DNA from: Zonotrichia leucophrys gambelii
Taxonomy: Eukaryota; Chordata; Aves; Passeriformes; Passerellidae
NCBI RefSeq assembly: GCF_028769735.1
Contig: NC_088171.1
Location: 80,280,716-80,344,715, forward strand
DNA length: 64,000 nucleotides
Direction: 5' to 3'
Of this stretch, positions 24,801-35,335 are shown piece after piece; the stretch's first letter is position 1; every line of letters starts with the position of its first letter. Both the position numbers and the translations under genes were made by a program. Below the pieces are notes generated by a model. That model was not told the origin of the DNA. It did not search any database and saw only the letters and a list, made by a program, of their open reading frames with translations.

Positions 24801-27800
24801 GCCACTTGAAGCTCTTTATAGCCTGAGGGACTATGTTAACTCCTTTCTGCATTCATTTCTTAAAGTATTAAAAATGCATTATTGGAAGTGCTCTGATAAC
24901 TGCTCAGATGTCTATTTATTCAACTCTGCAATTGTTTATGTTAGAATTATGGACTTGGTTTTCTATTCCGACAGTTATTTAGTTTGCTTCCTTGCTGAGT
25001 CTTGAATCTATTTTAGTTCAAATTATATTAGAGCATCACATAGAAAAGAATTCTTTGTTCACAGCCTATCCAACAAAACAGAGAAGGCTTCAGAGGCATC
25101 TATAGCTCCAGGGCCCAGTAAATTAGGTCTTGACTAGAAAAATAAAAGGAATAAAGATTGCCATATGTAAGAGGGTGGATTGGATGTGCTGTCTTCCACT
25201 AAGAAAAAGGAAACTGCATTCTCTTATAAATTGAAAGTGTGTTTATTTTACAAATTTTTTTTAAAAGTCACTTACTCTTAGATAAGAGGATCTACTCTAA
25301 GATAAAGAAACGCTGTGTTTTATATTCTTTCTCTGGTCTGGATGACATTTCTTTATGATGAAAAAGAGAAGGAAGTCAGATAAGAAATCTCAATGGAATT
25401 TACACTGTCTTGGCAACTACCCATCTTCACACCAGCCAGGAAAGCTGTGGAAGTGCATGGCTCCAGAGAATGTAGTTTTTGCCACACCCTTATTGTTGTA
25501 CAACATCACAGTCAGAAAGTGGGAAGTATTTGTAGAAGCTGTTTCAAAATAGAATGTTTTTCTTCTCTTCTTTCTCTGCTACTACCCTTTTTCAAAAGGT
25601 TGAAAATCAATTTACAGTGTATTCTTCTACTGAGGCAGCCACTGAAAGGTATCTTGGGAAGGCTAAGACATGAAAACTCTGGTGTTATCAAAACATTGGT
25701 TTTTTCCCCTTATTCTTTTGATGCACATTTTGAAGCAGATATCCTTTTAAATACCATTCACAAAGAACCCATTTTCTTTATTTCCTGTAGATGCCTTATT
25801 AGCTATGTAATTTTCCTTCATATTCTTATTTACATAGCTGAAGCATTGAATTAGGTGGAAATTGATAAAATTAACTGTATGTACAATTCTGGTAGTTATT
25901 TTTGCATTGAAGATTATTCTCCTGTGTTAATACAAGCTGTAGAAGGAGGATTATTGTGATTAGATTGATTCATCTTTAATATAGTAGTGAAAATAATGTG
26001 GGTTTAGTCATGTTTAGATAAGGCTTTTTGCAAAGTCTTCTGCATTGTTTTAGAACAAATCTTATTCTGTATTGCACTTTGCATTTCTTCAGTATTAACT
26101 GATATGAAGATTGTACATATGCTATCCTTTAGTCCTAGTTAATAATACTTTAATTTCTACTTTCTTCCTTCACACTTCACAGGGATGAGGATCCAATTTT
26201 AGGTTTATTTCAGAGCTTATTAAAAGGATATTTTATTTTGATATTTTTGAATTTTTTTAAGAGTTCAAGTTCCTGCATACCATTTGTGTATTTTGGAAAA
26301 AAATATAGCAAAACAGAACAAAACAACATAACAACAACAACAAATAAAAAAGAGCAGGAAGAATTATGTCTTACTGGAAACACTGAAAAATTAATAGTGT
26401 ATTTTAAATATGCTAGGTACTATTTTTGAATCATCTGTATTATAATCACGCATCTTTAAACCAGTATATGTTGCTTAGTTAAAATTTTATATACCTCTTG
26501 AATTCATTAATGTAGTAAGCTAAAAGCTCATTCTTTAGTGCTTCATGTGTTACTTTGGATCAGGATTCTAATTTAAGAACCTTTATCAGAAGCTATAAAT
26601 CAGAATTATAGATAGTTTTTCATTATAGCAATGAGCTATTGATTTTTTTCCTGTAATGACATGGGCCAATGCCTCTTTTCTTAAGAATTGTAATGTCTCT
26701 TTTTTTTTTTTATTTCAATGTTCAGCTAAAGGATATTCACAAGCCAACCTTTTAACCTATCAGTAGTAACAATGATATGAAACAGCAACAAAATAGGGAA
26801 ATAATAGATTGACAAGGTGATAGATAAATCAGTCACATTTCAGGGTTTACAAGAAGCTGTTTAAGAATCAAACAAGGAAATGTTCATGCTGTTTAACTTT
26901 GGGAGTTACAGGATGTTGGCCCTGGTCTTGGAGGTGTGGGAGCTGTAGCACAACACCTATTTTTCAAGCAGGGAAAATAAAAATGAAAATACGAGGCTAT
27001 TTAGCCTTGAAAGATTTTAGCACTAATTAAATAATTGGGGTGTGCATACATAAATTCAAGAGTGTAGCAAATGTCAGATACAAATTTGCTGAAACTCAAT
27101 GTCCTTTATCAGCAGAACAGAGGCTTACTGAATGAAAGATATGGTAAATATGATACAATTTCATTTAAGCAATATTTTGATTGCACCATATGGCTTGAAA
27201 TTCATACAACCAACCAAGAAAAATAAATTTTAGAATGCCTTTATGAACTGTTAGTAACAAAAATTGCAAGTTAATTATCAAACTTTTAAAACAGCACTGC
27301 AAACTTGCCAAAGCTAAATGTAGTAGGAGTTCTGAATACTCAGAAGATCCAAATTGGATGTGAGAGTGAAATCCAGAAACAATAATTAGGTGAGGGTCTG
27401 ATCTACTTGGTAGGGTCAAGAAAAGCAAGTTCTTCATTGGATCCAATGAATAGTGTCCCTCTCCTTTCAAATGAAAGAATTACCTTAATCTCTGCCACTT
27501 TTGGCTTGGCACAACATTTCTTGCAAACTTATAAACCTCAGAGGAAAAAAAAAGAGATTGTTGAAGTCATTGCAGAACAGCAACTTGAACAGCTTCAGAA
27601 CATTATATGTGCCTTTTAATCAAGTCCTCTACAAATGAAAAATTTAAATTAATGCTGATTTAATATACTGCTCACTAAGGTTACTGAATTTTAGGAAGTA
27701 AAATAACTTAGCTTTTTACTTTTTTTAGCCATGGGCAACCTGCAATCCCTCTTTGGAGATGAGCAGAAAAAATATACAAAGACCTCTTAGAAGAACTGCT

Positions 27801-27945
27801 TTTTTGCAGAAGTTTTGTGTTTGTACGTGTGAATAATGGCTTCTCAGGACTGAGAAGGCAATCTCAACATGACTGTAGACTATGAGGAAACAGAAAATGT
27901 CTTTCAGTCTTTTAGCCAACATTCAGCATGAAAGCATCACAGATC
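21839..27945. other. Unique non-coding DNA, strongly AT-rich
   Basis: No gene is recognised in these 6 kb. The longest frame is 153 codons on the plus strand (25393-25854). It has no start context, domain pattern or homology I can name, and its length is within chance for such DNA. Around 22600-22830 the sequence is rich in TAATAA, octamer-like TTTGCATA and AT-hook-like motifs, a texture often seen in conserved non-coding elements. Short simple runs include (ACA)n at 26316-26345 and poly(T) at 26699-26712. Confidence 0.55.
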
Positions 27946-28269
27946 TTTTTTTGGCAATGTAACATTTTCTGCTACTTCTTTTGAGAGCCAGGTGTTGCAG
28001 ACATCTTTTTGTGAAAATCTTTTCTTTAGGATTTTCCTGCTGAAGCTGAGAAGTTTCAGCAACAAATGTAAGCAATTATTGTCTGCTGCTGTGGAATGCA
28101 ACAGGTCCACCTGTGATTGGCCCATCTTGGACATTTATAATTAATGGCCAATCAAGACGGAGCTATATCGGACAGAGTCCGAGAGAGCTGCCTTTGTTAT
28201 TCATTCTTTTTTTTCTATTCTTAGCTTATCTAGCCTTCTGAGGAAACCTTTTCCTTCTTTTTCTTTTTA

Positions 28270-28275
28270 GTATAG
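28270..28275. repeat. Target-site duplication of LTR B, left copy (gtatag)
   Basis: Identical to 28666-28671 on the other side of LTR B. The 6-bp length fits class II retroviral integrases. Confidence 0.93.
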
Positions 28276-28397
28276 TGTCGCAGACATTTTTTCATAGAAA
28301 TCCTTTCTTTGGGATTTGTTCATCTTTTGGGAAGCAGAGGCCCCAGAAGAAGAATGTAAACAATTGTTATCGGCTGCTGTGAAATGTAGCAGGTGCC

Positions 28398-28446
28398 CCT
28401 GTGATTGGCCCATGTTCCGTGTTTACAATTAAGGGCCAATCACAGG
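28398..28446. promoter_or_regulatory. Inverted CCAAT boxes forming a 14-bp stem in LTR B U3
   Basis: cctgtgattggccc (28398-28411) and gggccaatcacagg (28433-28446) are exact reverse complements, each with a CCAAT/ATTGG core. Paired CCAAT boxes (NF-Y sites) are frequent in retroviral U3 promoters. LTR A has the same pair at 28114-28122 and 28146-28154, but only 9 bp of each arm remain paired. Confidence 0.75.
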
Positions 28447-28587
28447 AGCAAGCTCGGGGACAGATTCCCTGGACACAGAACTTTGTTATGCATTCTTTTT
28501 CTATTCTATTCTTAGCTTAGCAAGCCTCTGCAACTTCTCTCCTTATTTCTTTTTAGTACAGTAATAATGTATTATACATCATATATC

Positions 28588-28593
28588 AATAAA
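28588..28593 (+). promoter_or_regulatory. Polyadenylation signal AATAAA in LTR B
   Basis: A canonical AATAAA sits about 75 bp before the LTR 3' end, where the R region of this family would be. The matching site in LTR A reads AACAAA. Confidence 0.65.
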
Positions 28594-28665
28594 TCCAGCC
28601 TTCTGATCATGAACTAAGATTCCATCACTCTCTCACCCTGAAGACCTCATCAGGTCGCTGTAACA

Positions 28666-28671
28666 GTATAG
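28666..28671. repeat. Target-site duplication of LTR B, right copy (gtatag)
   Basis: Identical to 28270-28275. After it, the sequence of LTR A resumes (ttataatgtaatatatat). Confidence 0.93.
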
Positions 28672-31610
28672 TTATAATGTAATATATATATATCATAAAA
28701 TAACAAATCAAGACTTCTGATCACGGAGTCAACATTCTCGTCTCTCCGTTCCCCTGAAAACCCGTGTGACCACTGTCACAATCAGGCACTTTACAGTGGT
28801 GTATGATAGGAGAACACAAGACAACAGACAAAGCCAGGAACTAGAGAAAATCCAGCCTGATGAAAAAAAATTCAAGGACAGGAGCAGGTTGCCCAGAGAT
28901 TGTATGCAACCTCTGCTGCTTAATACCTTCAAAAATGTAGAAAAAAATTGTGAGTATTCCAGTCTGATATCCCAGCCATCCGGACCAGAAACTTTGTGAG
29001 ATTCTTTCCAACCTGAGTTATCCTATAAACATACAACTAGCAGCTTTTCATATCATTAGCTAGCAGGGTTTTCCTCATACCTCTCACTGGTCTGTTTTTC
29101 AGTGTACTTATAATAACCAGGAGTGGATTACAGCCTTACAGTTGCAGTGATCCTAAAGTTTCTAACTTTTTACAGATTGTGAGAGGGAAATTCTAAGCAC
29201 CCTTAGTATTTTGGACTTAAACCAGACTCACTAAGTGAAACAGCACTCATCTCACTTTGTATTCTAAATGGCACTTTTTTGTGTCCAGTTTGAAGCCTGT
29301 TGACACCTGAATTGCATGTCTGCTTTTTTCTGGCTCTCAAGGCATTGAGTACCTGCCTTACAGTCCACCACAGAGAGAACAGCTTTTATTAAAAAAAACA
29401 GGGAAGTAAATATGGTCTTTTCTCTTTGGCCTTTCTCAGCCCAAGCCATGTTTGCTTTACTACCCTATCATTCTTTCCTTTTACCCACTGCTGCTAAGAA
29501 ACATCTTTCTACATCAGAAAAAATAGACAACCTTTTTATATGTCTTCTTACTTTCCCAAAGTTTCTTTTGACCTAAAAGGATTGTTTTTGTGGGGAATGT
29601 GGAAATATTTATATATATATATGACATGTTTCCTGTCTGAGCAGAGGGAAAAATAGATTTGATGGGAGAGCAAAACAAGTCTCTTTGTTTGCAGTAAGAC
29701 AGACCTTGCTAATATGATGTCATAGACTATTATCAGGGTTAAATTAAATAATATCAAACTTAATTGATATTAATACCTTAGAGATTAGGAGATGCTCTGT
29801 AGATTGTTATGAATGGGGTTCCATCATTTCAGAGGTCTATAGTCATCCTTAAAGCATCCTTAAAGAACAGAGAGCATACAATAATATGGACGATATTCAG
29901 TGATTGTAATGAGTTAATTTCCTGGGTTTTATTCTAAGGACAGTTCTGAGATCTCTGAGGTCTCTTGCTTCTCCAGGTCTGCTTCTTCAAAATGTCAGTG
30001 ATTTGAATGGAAAGGGTCTAGAAGGAGCAAGTTGCATTATTTTCACATTCTTTCTATTTGTGTTGAAAGTTTGATCAAACCTGCCAAAAAATCAATCTTG
30101 TCATGGAGATGTCTGGGTTGTTCATGTCCCAAACATAACCATTCAGAGCTGGCCAATTCTATTACTGAAATGAAACTGCCTTATCTGAACAGAGAGAACA
30201 GATGCTTTAGCAAGGTATAATCGCCCAGTTCTTCTTTTTACTATTATATCTTATGCTTAAATGTTGTTAGTAAGCTATTAATTAAATGTAAATATTGGTA
30301 GTAAAAAAAAAAAGGTAAATGAAATTTCAAATTTATCCCTGCTTAGTCTTCATAATTCACAAAGATTAAGTCTCCTTTTTAGAAAAATACAAATATTTAC
30401 TGACCGACTTTTCTTGAATCTTTTGAGGTTTTTGGACTTTTTAGTTTTCTTTTTTTCCTGCTTAAATCTCATTTCTCAAAAGAAATAAGTCATGTCTCGT
30501 ATCTATATTAACTATATTTACATAATTATTCCCTGCATATAGCTGTAGGAGTTCCTAAAACATAAAAGACATAATGTTTTTGAAAAGCATATCTCAAAAT
30601 ATGGATAAAGCTAAAGAGTCTTCTAGAATTTAAATGTTTGTACTGCATGTGCTGGGAGTCACAAGCTAACCTTTGAAACAGTCATAATGTGCTGGAAGTC
30701 ATTACGATACAATTTCTGGCCCTTGGGCATATTTCTCACTGTTTTTCTAGAATTTCCAGTCAGCACCATCAATATCCAGTATGACTATGAATAAACAACT
30801 TCTAATCTGAATTGTGGTGTCACTTTTCTCAGAGCATCATAATTAAAGCATTACTCTTCATCCACAAGAAAATTTGTCATGCTGTAAGTATTATAGTGTA
30901 GAGAGCACAGACATTTCTGAATGTAAGGTTTGGTGAGAGGAAATCTGTACAATGGAATCCCCCTTATTTAATGTCCGAAGATATTTTGGAAAAAATCTCT
31001 GTGATTGGAGACTGGGATATATCTTAGGAGCTCCCAGAATCCAAGCATCTAATTTTTCCCTTCCTAAAGTCAACTGATGCATCTACATTTCAAGTTAAAG
31101 TGATGACAACTAAGTAACCCTGCGAGTAATTATGTAAAATATCATTGTATTTTCCATTATAGATTCTGTCATTCTTAAATGAGTTATTTAAACACTTTTC
31201 AACTTAAAAAGCAAATTAATCATTGGAAGCTTATTATGAAGTACAAAATACTCCAGTACAAACTCAAATAACAGATACTCCTCAGCTGGTCCCACATCTA
31301 ACTAAATATTTGTGAAATAAACATAAACAATGGTGACAGCAATTGCAGATTATTTATATGAAAAAAAATGAGAGCTGAATAAATTTCCACACAAAATATA
31401 CTTAACTGAAAACTCTTCAGAGTAGTTGAAATGTAAAATTAAAGTGAGATACAGCAAGATAGTATTTGAAATGCCCAGACTAAGATCCACTTGAAGAAAC
31501 CTTAAACATAACACACCAGAGATTACCATTTCACATTAATATACCACAATCCTGTTCCTTCATAGATTCATTATCTATGTAATGAAAAAAATATTAACAA
31601 ACTGCATTGC

Positions 31611-31634
31611 TTTCAATACTTTAAAGTATTGAAA
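31611..31634. repeat. Perfect 24-bp palindrome
   Basis: tttcaatacttt (31611-31622) is followed without spacer by its exact reverse complement aaagtattgaaa (31623-31634). It is not part of a recognised element. Confidence 0.9.
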
Positions 31635-33203
31635 ATTTCCTGATCTTAACAATTCCCTAGAGGAATCATATTTCTCTTGATAACAGAAATATCTGCTATA
31701 TATAAATATTTGCAAAGATTTTTCATTATTTCAAAAACCATCATGGAAAACAACAAGTTATATTTAATTACTTATATTAATTTATTTATAAACAAATAAT
31801 TTATGAATTTTGCATTTAAATTTTACAACCTACAGCAAAGCAACTACTCCATAAACTTGAATTGGCATGTGCATGAGAACATCATTGAAATCAAATTCAA
31901 ACAGAAAATGTTTCTTAGAAAGTTATATCCTTCTCTTGTTCTTCATATGATGTTACCATTTACTGTTCTTGTTCTCCCCTACATTCTTGACATACTGAAA
32001 CAAATATAACTGTAAGGAAATTCCAACATAATTTTTACTCACAGTAAAAATTGTCATTAAGAAAAGGTCAGAAAAAATAGGAAAAAGTAATATATATTAT
32101 TTTTATAATTTTGCTAGTGTCTGTATTGTATATCAGCTGTGAAAGCACTGTAAATAACAAAGTACTGGATTTCTTTTGAAAATTCGAATATATTGTCAAA
32201 AAATGCTTGCGGTATTTAGAGCTTCCCTACAAAAAAATAGAATTTCTAAAATAATGTTTACCTTTATAAGTATACCCTTACAGAGGCTTTATCAGTCTAA
32301 TATCTTTCAACACATCAAATTTCACAAGTTACAAGAAAAACTAAAATCTAAAAAAAACAGTAAAATGATCATGCAGTAAATTTAAAAGGAAAGAAATTGC
32401 CAGTTAAAATTCTCACATCATTTTATTTCTGCTTTTGCAGGTACATACTATAATTTTCCATGGTATAATTTTCCCTCTATGTACTGAACTATATGGATAC
32501 AAAATTTATGGGAAAACTCATCATTCTGATGAGGTGGTATTTTTTTGCTGCTGTGGTTCCCAAGTTATTTTTACCTTCCTCTGTATCACCATGTGTCATA
32601 GGTTTCATAGGCTCATTCTGTCGATATAGGGATTGCTGATACACTTGATTACTCCTGCCCTCCTTCTATTTTTGTGATCTTTCACACTAAAGTTCTTAAT
32701 TTCTAAGGCACTGAAGTGCTTTGTGATTCAGGGTGTGTCAGCATGGTCCCTTCTACATTAGATATTTGTTAAATGCATGGCTGTAATTCGCAGCTGGGTA
32801 TATTTGATGGGTCAGAAGGTCTTCTTGAGTGCTACAGTCCTAAAACTAAATGTGATTACATAAGGTGGGAAGTAGTAGAGATATTTAATTACTAAATCAC
32901 ATAGGCTATTATTTGTGAAGGCAGTGATGCATCATGAATGAGGCAAATGGAGCACATTGCTTTTATCCTCTCCTTTCAGTAAGCAAGGACACCTGCATCA
33001 TTCCTCCTTCCGCTGTTTATTCTGTCAGTGGGGATTGCTCTCGTGAGCATAGTACAAATTAGATTCTTCCTTCTGAACAAGACAGGGATCTAAAATGCAT
33101 TGCCATGCTTTTTAAAACAGATATTAGCATCCTTAAGCAAATATTCTGAAACACATTTTGATATTCTGTGTGTGTTTATTGAAGAGATATCCTCTTCTGC
33201 TGA

Positions 33204-33225
33204 TTTTTTTTTTTTTTTTTTTTTT
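33204..33225. repeat. Poly(T) run, 22 bp
   Basis: An uninterrupted T homopolymer with no recognisable retroposed gene on its minus-strand side. Confidence 0.9.
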
Positions 33226-34267
33226 GTCATTCAAGCTATCCCCACTTTTCTGGGACTGCAAGGTGATGGTTGACTGAGTCTTGACCTACCTACTTGAAGG
33301 AGCGTGGTAAACTGCTATACAAGAGAAACTCCTGGACATGATGAGATGGATTTATGGGAATGTAAGAACAGTAATATAAGTTCCATGAGAGGATGGTTGG
33401 ATTTCACTGACAGGTCAGGAGTAGGTATGCAAGAAACAGGCAAACTTGACAGGAGGTGAAAAGGACCTTTGGGAGAGGGAATCTTACAAGGCCCAAGATA
33501 CTGAGAAAATCATATCAGCAGTAGCACATGGCTGAGAACACCTCCAAAACAGTAGCAGAAATACTAGATTAGACTACAGATAGATGTACTAGAACATGAT
33601 ATGAAAAGTAATTAGGGAAATATTGTTTATTTTGTAGGAAACAATTGTAAAAAGGGGAAAACCTGAGAGAGGAAAAAAGGGAAAAGAAAGCAGCACCTAA
33701 GGATGACTTAGAGATATGTAGGTGGAGCAGCTAATGGTCTTGGTGCTTGATTACTACACCTGGCAGCACAGCAAAACAGAACTGTTATTCTGCCCATAAA
33801 TAATGTGGTGAATGTGCTTCTACTCTTAGGCAGACCAAGGACATCGAGACACCTTCCTATGCTTAGTGGAGAATGTCCAGACAGTCCTGCTACTGTCACA
33901 TTTTCAGTACCCCTTCTGCGTCTCATGACCCCACAACCTTCAACACATTTACCCAGCACACTTCTAGTCTGACTATAGGAAACACGTGATTAAAAACCCG
34001 GAACAGATAGGGACTTGAGGCTGTTTCAGATTAATGCACTGTTGTAGGTAAATTTGGATTAACAATGCATCAGCCCATAGAAAGCTGAGAACAGGAAAAT
34101 TACATAAAATTGTACCCAAAAAACCAGTCTTCTAGTTCTGTTCTGGTACTTTGCAGTTTGAGAGCAATGAACAATGAAAACCTCTTAGACTTTACAGAGT
34201 AGCTTTGAAAATCTTCATCTGCTTCACTGAGTTTGAGACTGGTCCGCAATAATACGCTGGAGAATCA

Positions 34268-35335
34268 GAGATTCATAGAATAAACTGATTTGGAAGGCAC
34301 CCATAAGGACCATTGAGTCCAACTCCTGGCCCTGTATAGGACCCTTTCCAAGAGAGACACCATATGCCCAACTGTACCATCCAAACCCTTGACAAATTCT
34401 GTCAGGATTTCTTTCTGACTACTTCCCTGGAAAGCCTGTTCCAGTCCTCAACCATCGTCTAGTTGAAGAACCTGTTCCTAATATCCAACCTAAACTTCCC
34501 TTGGCACAACTTCAGGCCATTCCCTTGGGTCCTGCCACTGGTAACCACAGAGAGGAGATCTGTGCCTGTTCCTCCACTTCCCCTCATGAGGAAGTTGTTC
34601 CTAAATGAGGTCTTCCCTTCTCCTCCAGGCTGAACAGGCCAAGTGACCTCAGCTGCTCCTCATACGGCTTCCCCTCCAGAGCCTTCATCATCATTGTTAC
34701 CCTCCTCCAGATGCTCTCTAACAGCTTAACATCCTTCTTATATTTTAGCACCTAAAACTGCACCCAGCACTCGAGGTGAGGCCACCCCAGTGCAGAGCAG
34801 AGTGGGGCAATCCCCTCCCTTGCCTGGCTGGTGACACTGTGCCTGATCTGATGTCCCTCCAGGACAAGCTTGGCTCTGCCAGGGCACTGCCGACTCGTGT
34901 TCAACTTGCCATCAACCGGGACCTTCAGTCAGTCTGTCCATATATCCAGTGATGCCCTGTCACAGGTGTAGAGTCCAACTTTTCCTTAGTGAACTTCGTC
35001 TGGTTGGTGATTGCCCACCCCTCTCATTTGTTGAGGTCTCTCTGCAGGGACTCCTTCCTTGGAGGGAGTCAACAGCTCCTCCCAGATTTGTATCCTCTGC
35101 CAACTTGCTCAATATCCCTTCCAGTCCTGTGTCCAAGGCATTTATGAAGATGTTGAAGAGCACAGGGCCAAGGTTGGGGCCCTGCAGAACCCCACTAGTG
35201 AAAGGTTCCCATTCTGATGTCAGTCACCCCATTCACTGTAACCCTTTGTGCCAACCTGTGAGCCAGCTGATCACCCATTGCATGAAGTGTTTATCCAACT
35301 GAATGCTGGGCGTTTTGTTCAGCATCACTTTAAGA
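34268..35335 (-). mobile_element. CR1 LINE, 3' half with RT C-terminal relic
   Basis: On the minus strand the element ends at 34268 with the antisense of the CR1 terminal signature ('ttcatagaataaactgatttggaagg'). It runs back through the 3' UTR and the ORF2 tail (34730-34990) to the reverse transcriptase. A minus-strand frame at 34960-35163 still encodes [16 protein letters not shown] followed by [20 protein letters not shown], where CR1 has a catalytic FADD (here LAED). Frameshifts separate it from the upstream part. The similarity fades near 35335, which I take as the 5' truncation. It is less diverged than the 16-18 kb copy. Confidence 0.92.
34960..35163 (-). pseudogene. CR1 ORF2 reverse-transcriptase remnant
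   Basis: This 67-codon frame starts within [15 protein letters not shown] and runs through [16 protein letters not shown]. Family members have FADDTKLGG there, so two of the four residues of the catalytic loop are changed. It breaks off after about 45 recognisable residues, continuing out of frame into the ORF2 tail. Confidence 0.9.

Larger units (their letters stand above)
28276..28665 (+). mobile_element. Solo LTR B, same family, inserted inside LTR A
   Basis: A second complete LTR of 390 bp begins tgtcgcagacat at 28276 and ends gctgtaaca at 28665. It repeats the landmarks of LTR A in the same order and orientation: 'aatcctttctttgggattt', 'aatgtaaacaattgttatcggctgctgtgaaatgtagcagg', paired CCAAT boxes, 'tttgttatgcattctttttctattc', and 'agccttctgatcatg'. 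Perfect 6-bp duplications, gtatag at 28270-28275 and 28666-28671, flank it. They come from LTR A sequence, proving it landed inside A. It keeps an intact AATAAA at 28588-28593. It is a solo LTR with no coding sequence. Confidence 0.93.
27993..28780 (+). mobile_element. Solo LTR A (songbird TguLTR5-like endogenous retrovirus), interrupted by LTR B
   Basis: The LTR begins tgttgcagacatc and ends ctgtcaca. Without the inner insertion it is about 392 bp (27993-28275 plus 28672-28780). It matches from memory a very common songbird solo LTR: 'aatgtaagcaattatt.tctgctgctgtggaatgcaacagg', inverted CCAAT boxes, 'tttgttattcattctttttt', and 'atatatcataaaataacaaatcaag'. The flanks gccagg (27987-27992) and atcagg (28781-28786) are a 6-bp target duplication with two transitions. 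The CR1 consensus indicates gccagg is ancestral. A 6-bp duplication suits a class II (betaretrovirus-like) element. Its expected AATAAA is mutated to AACAAA, and no internal genes remain. Confidence 0.85.
27946..29026 (+). mobile_element. CR1 LINE 3' fragment, split by nested LTR insertions
   Basis: The right part (28787-29026) is a diverged sense CR1 3' end. It includes 'ctttacagtggtg', 'agcaggttgcccagagattgt' near 28883, 'ccagccatccggaccag'-like, and 'gagattctttccaacctgag' at 28999-29018. The left part is short and poorly preserved, but it ends in 'gagagccagg' at 27983-27992. CR1 normally reads 'gagccaggctctt.tcagtggtg' there, so joining the two flanks restores the CR1 order with solo LTR A inserted at the gccagg site. 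Confidence 0.72.
29027..34267. other. Unique non-coding DNA
   Basis: No gene or named repeat over 5.2 kb. It contains (TA)n at 29609-29622, an 11-bp tandem duplication 'catccttaaag' at 29844-29865, a perfect 24-bp palindrome at 31611-31634 and 22 T at 33204-33225. Composition is very AT-rich between 31000 and 32500. Open frames are all below 85 codons. Confidence 0.55.

Noticed and set aside
25393..25854. 153-codon open frame, plus strand
   Set aside because: It is the longest frame in the window but has no recognisable domain, no family similarity and no convincing splice or promoter context. Frames of this length occur by chance in 64 kb of six-frame sequence.
33204..33225. Poly(T) as the tail of a minus-strand processed pseudogene
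   Set aside because: No gene-like sequence precedes it on the minus strand. Processed pseudogenes are rare in birds because CR1 does not use poly(A) tails.
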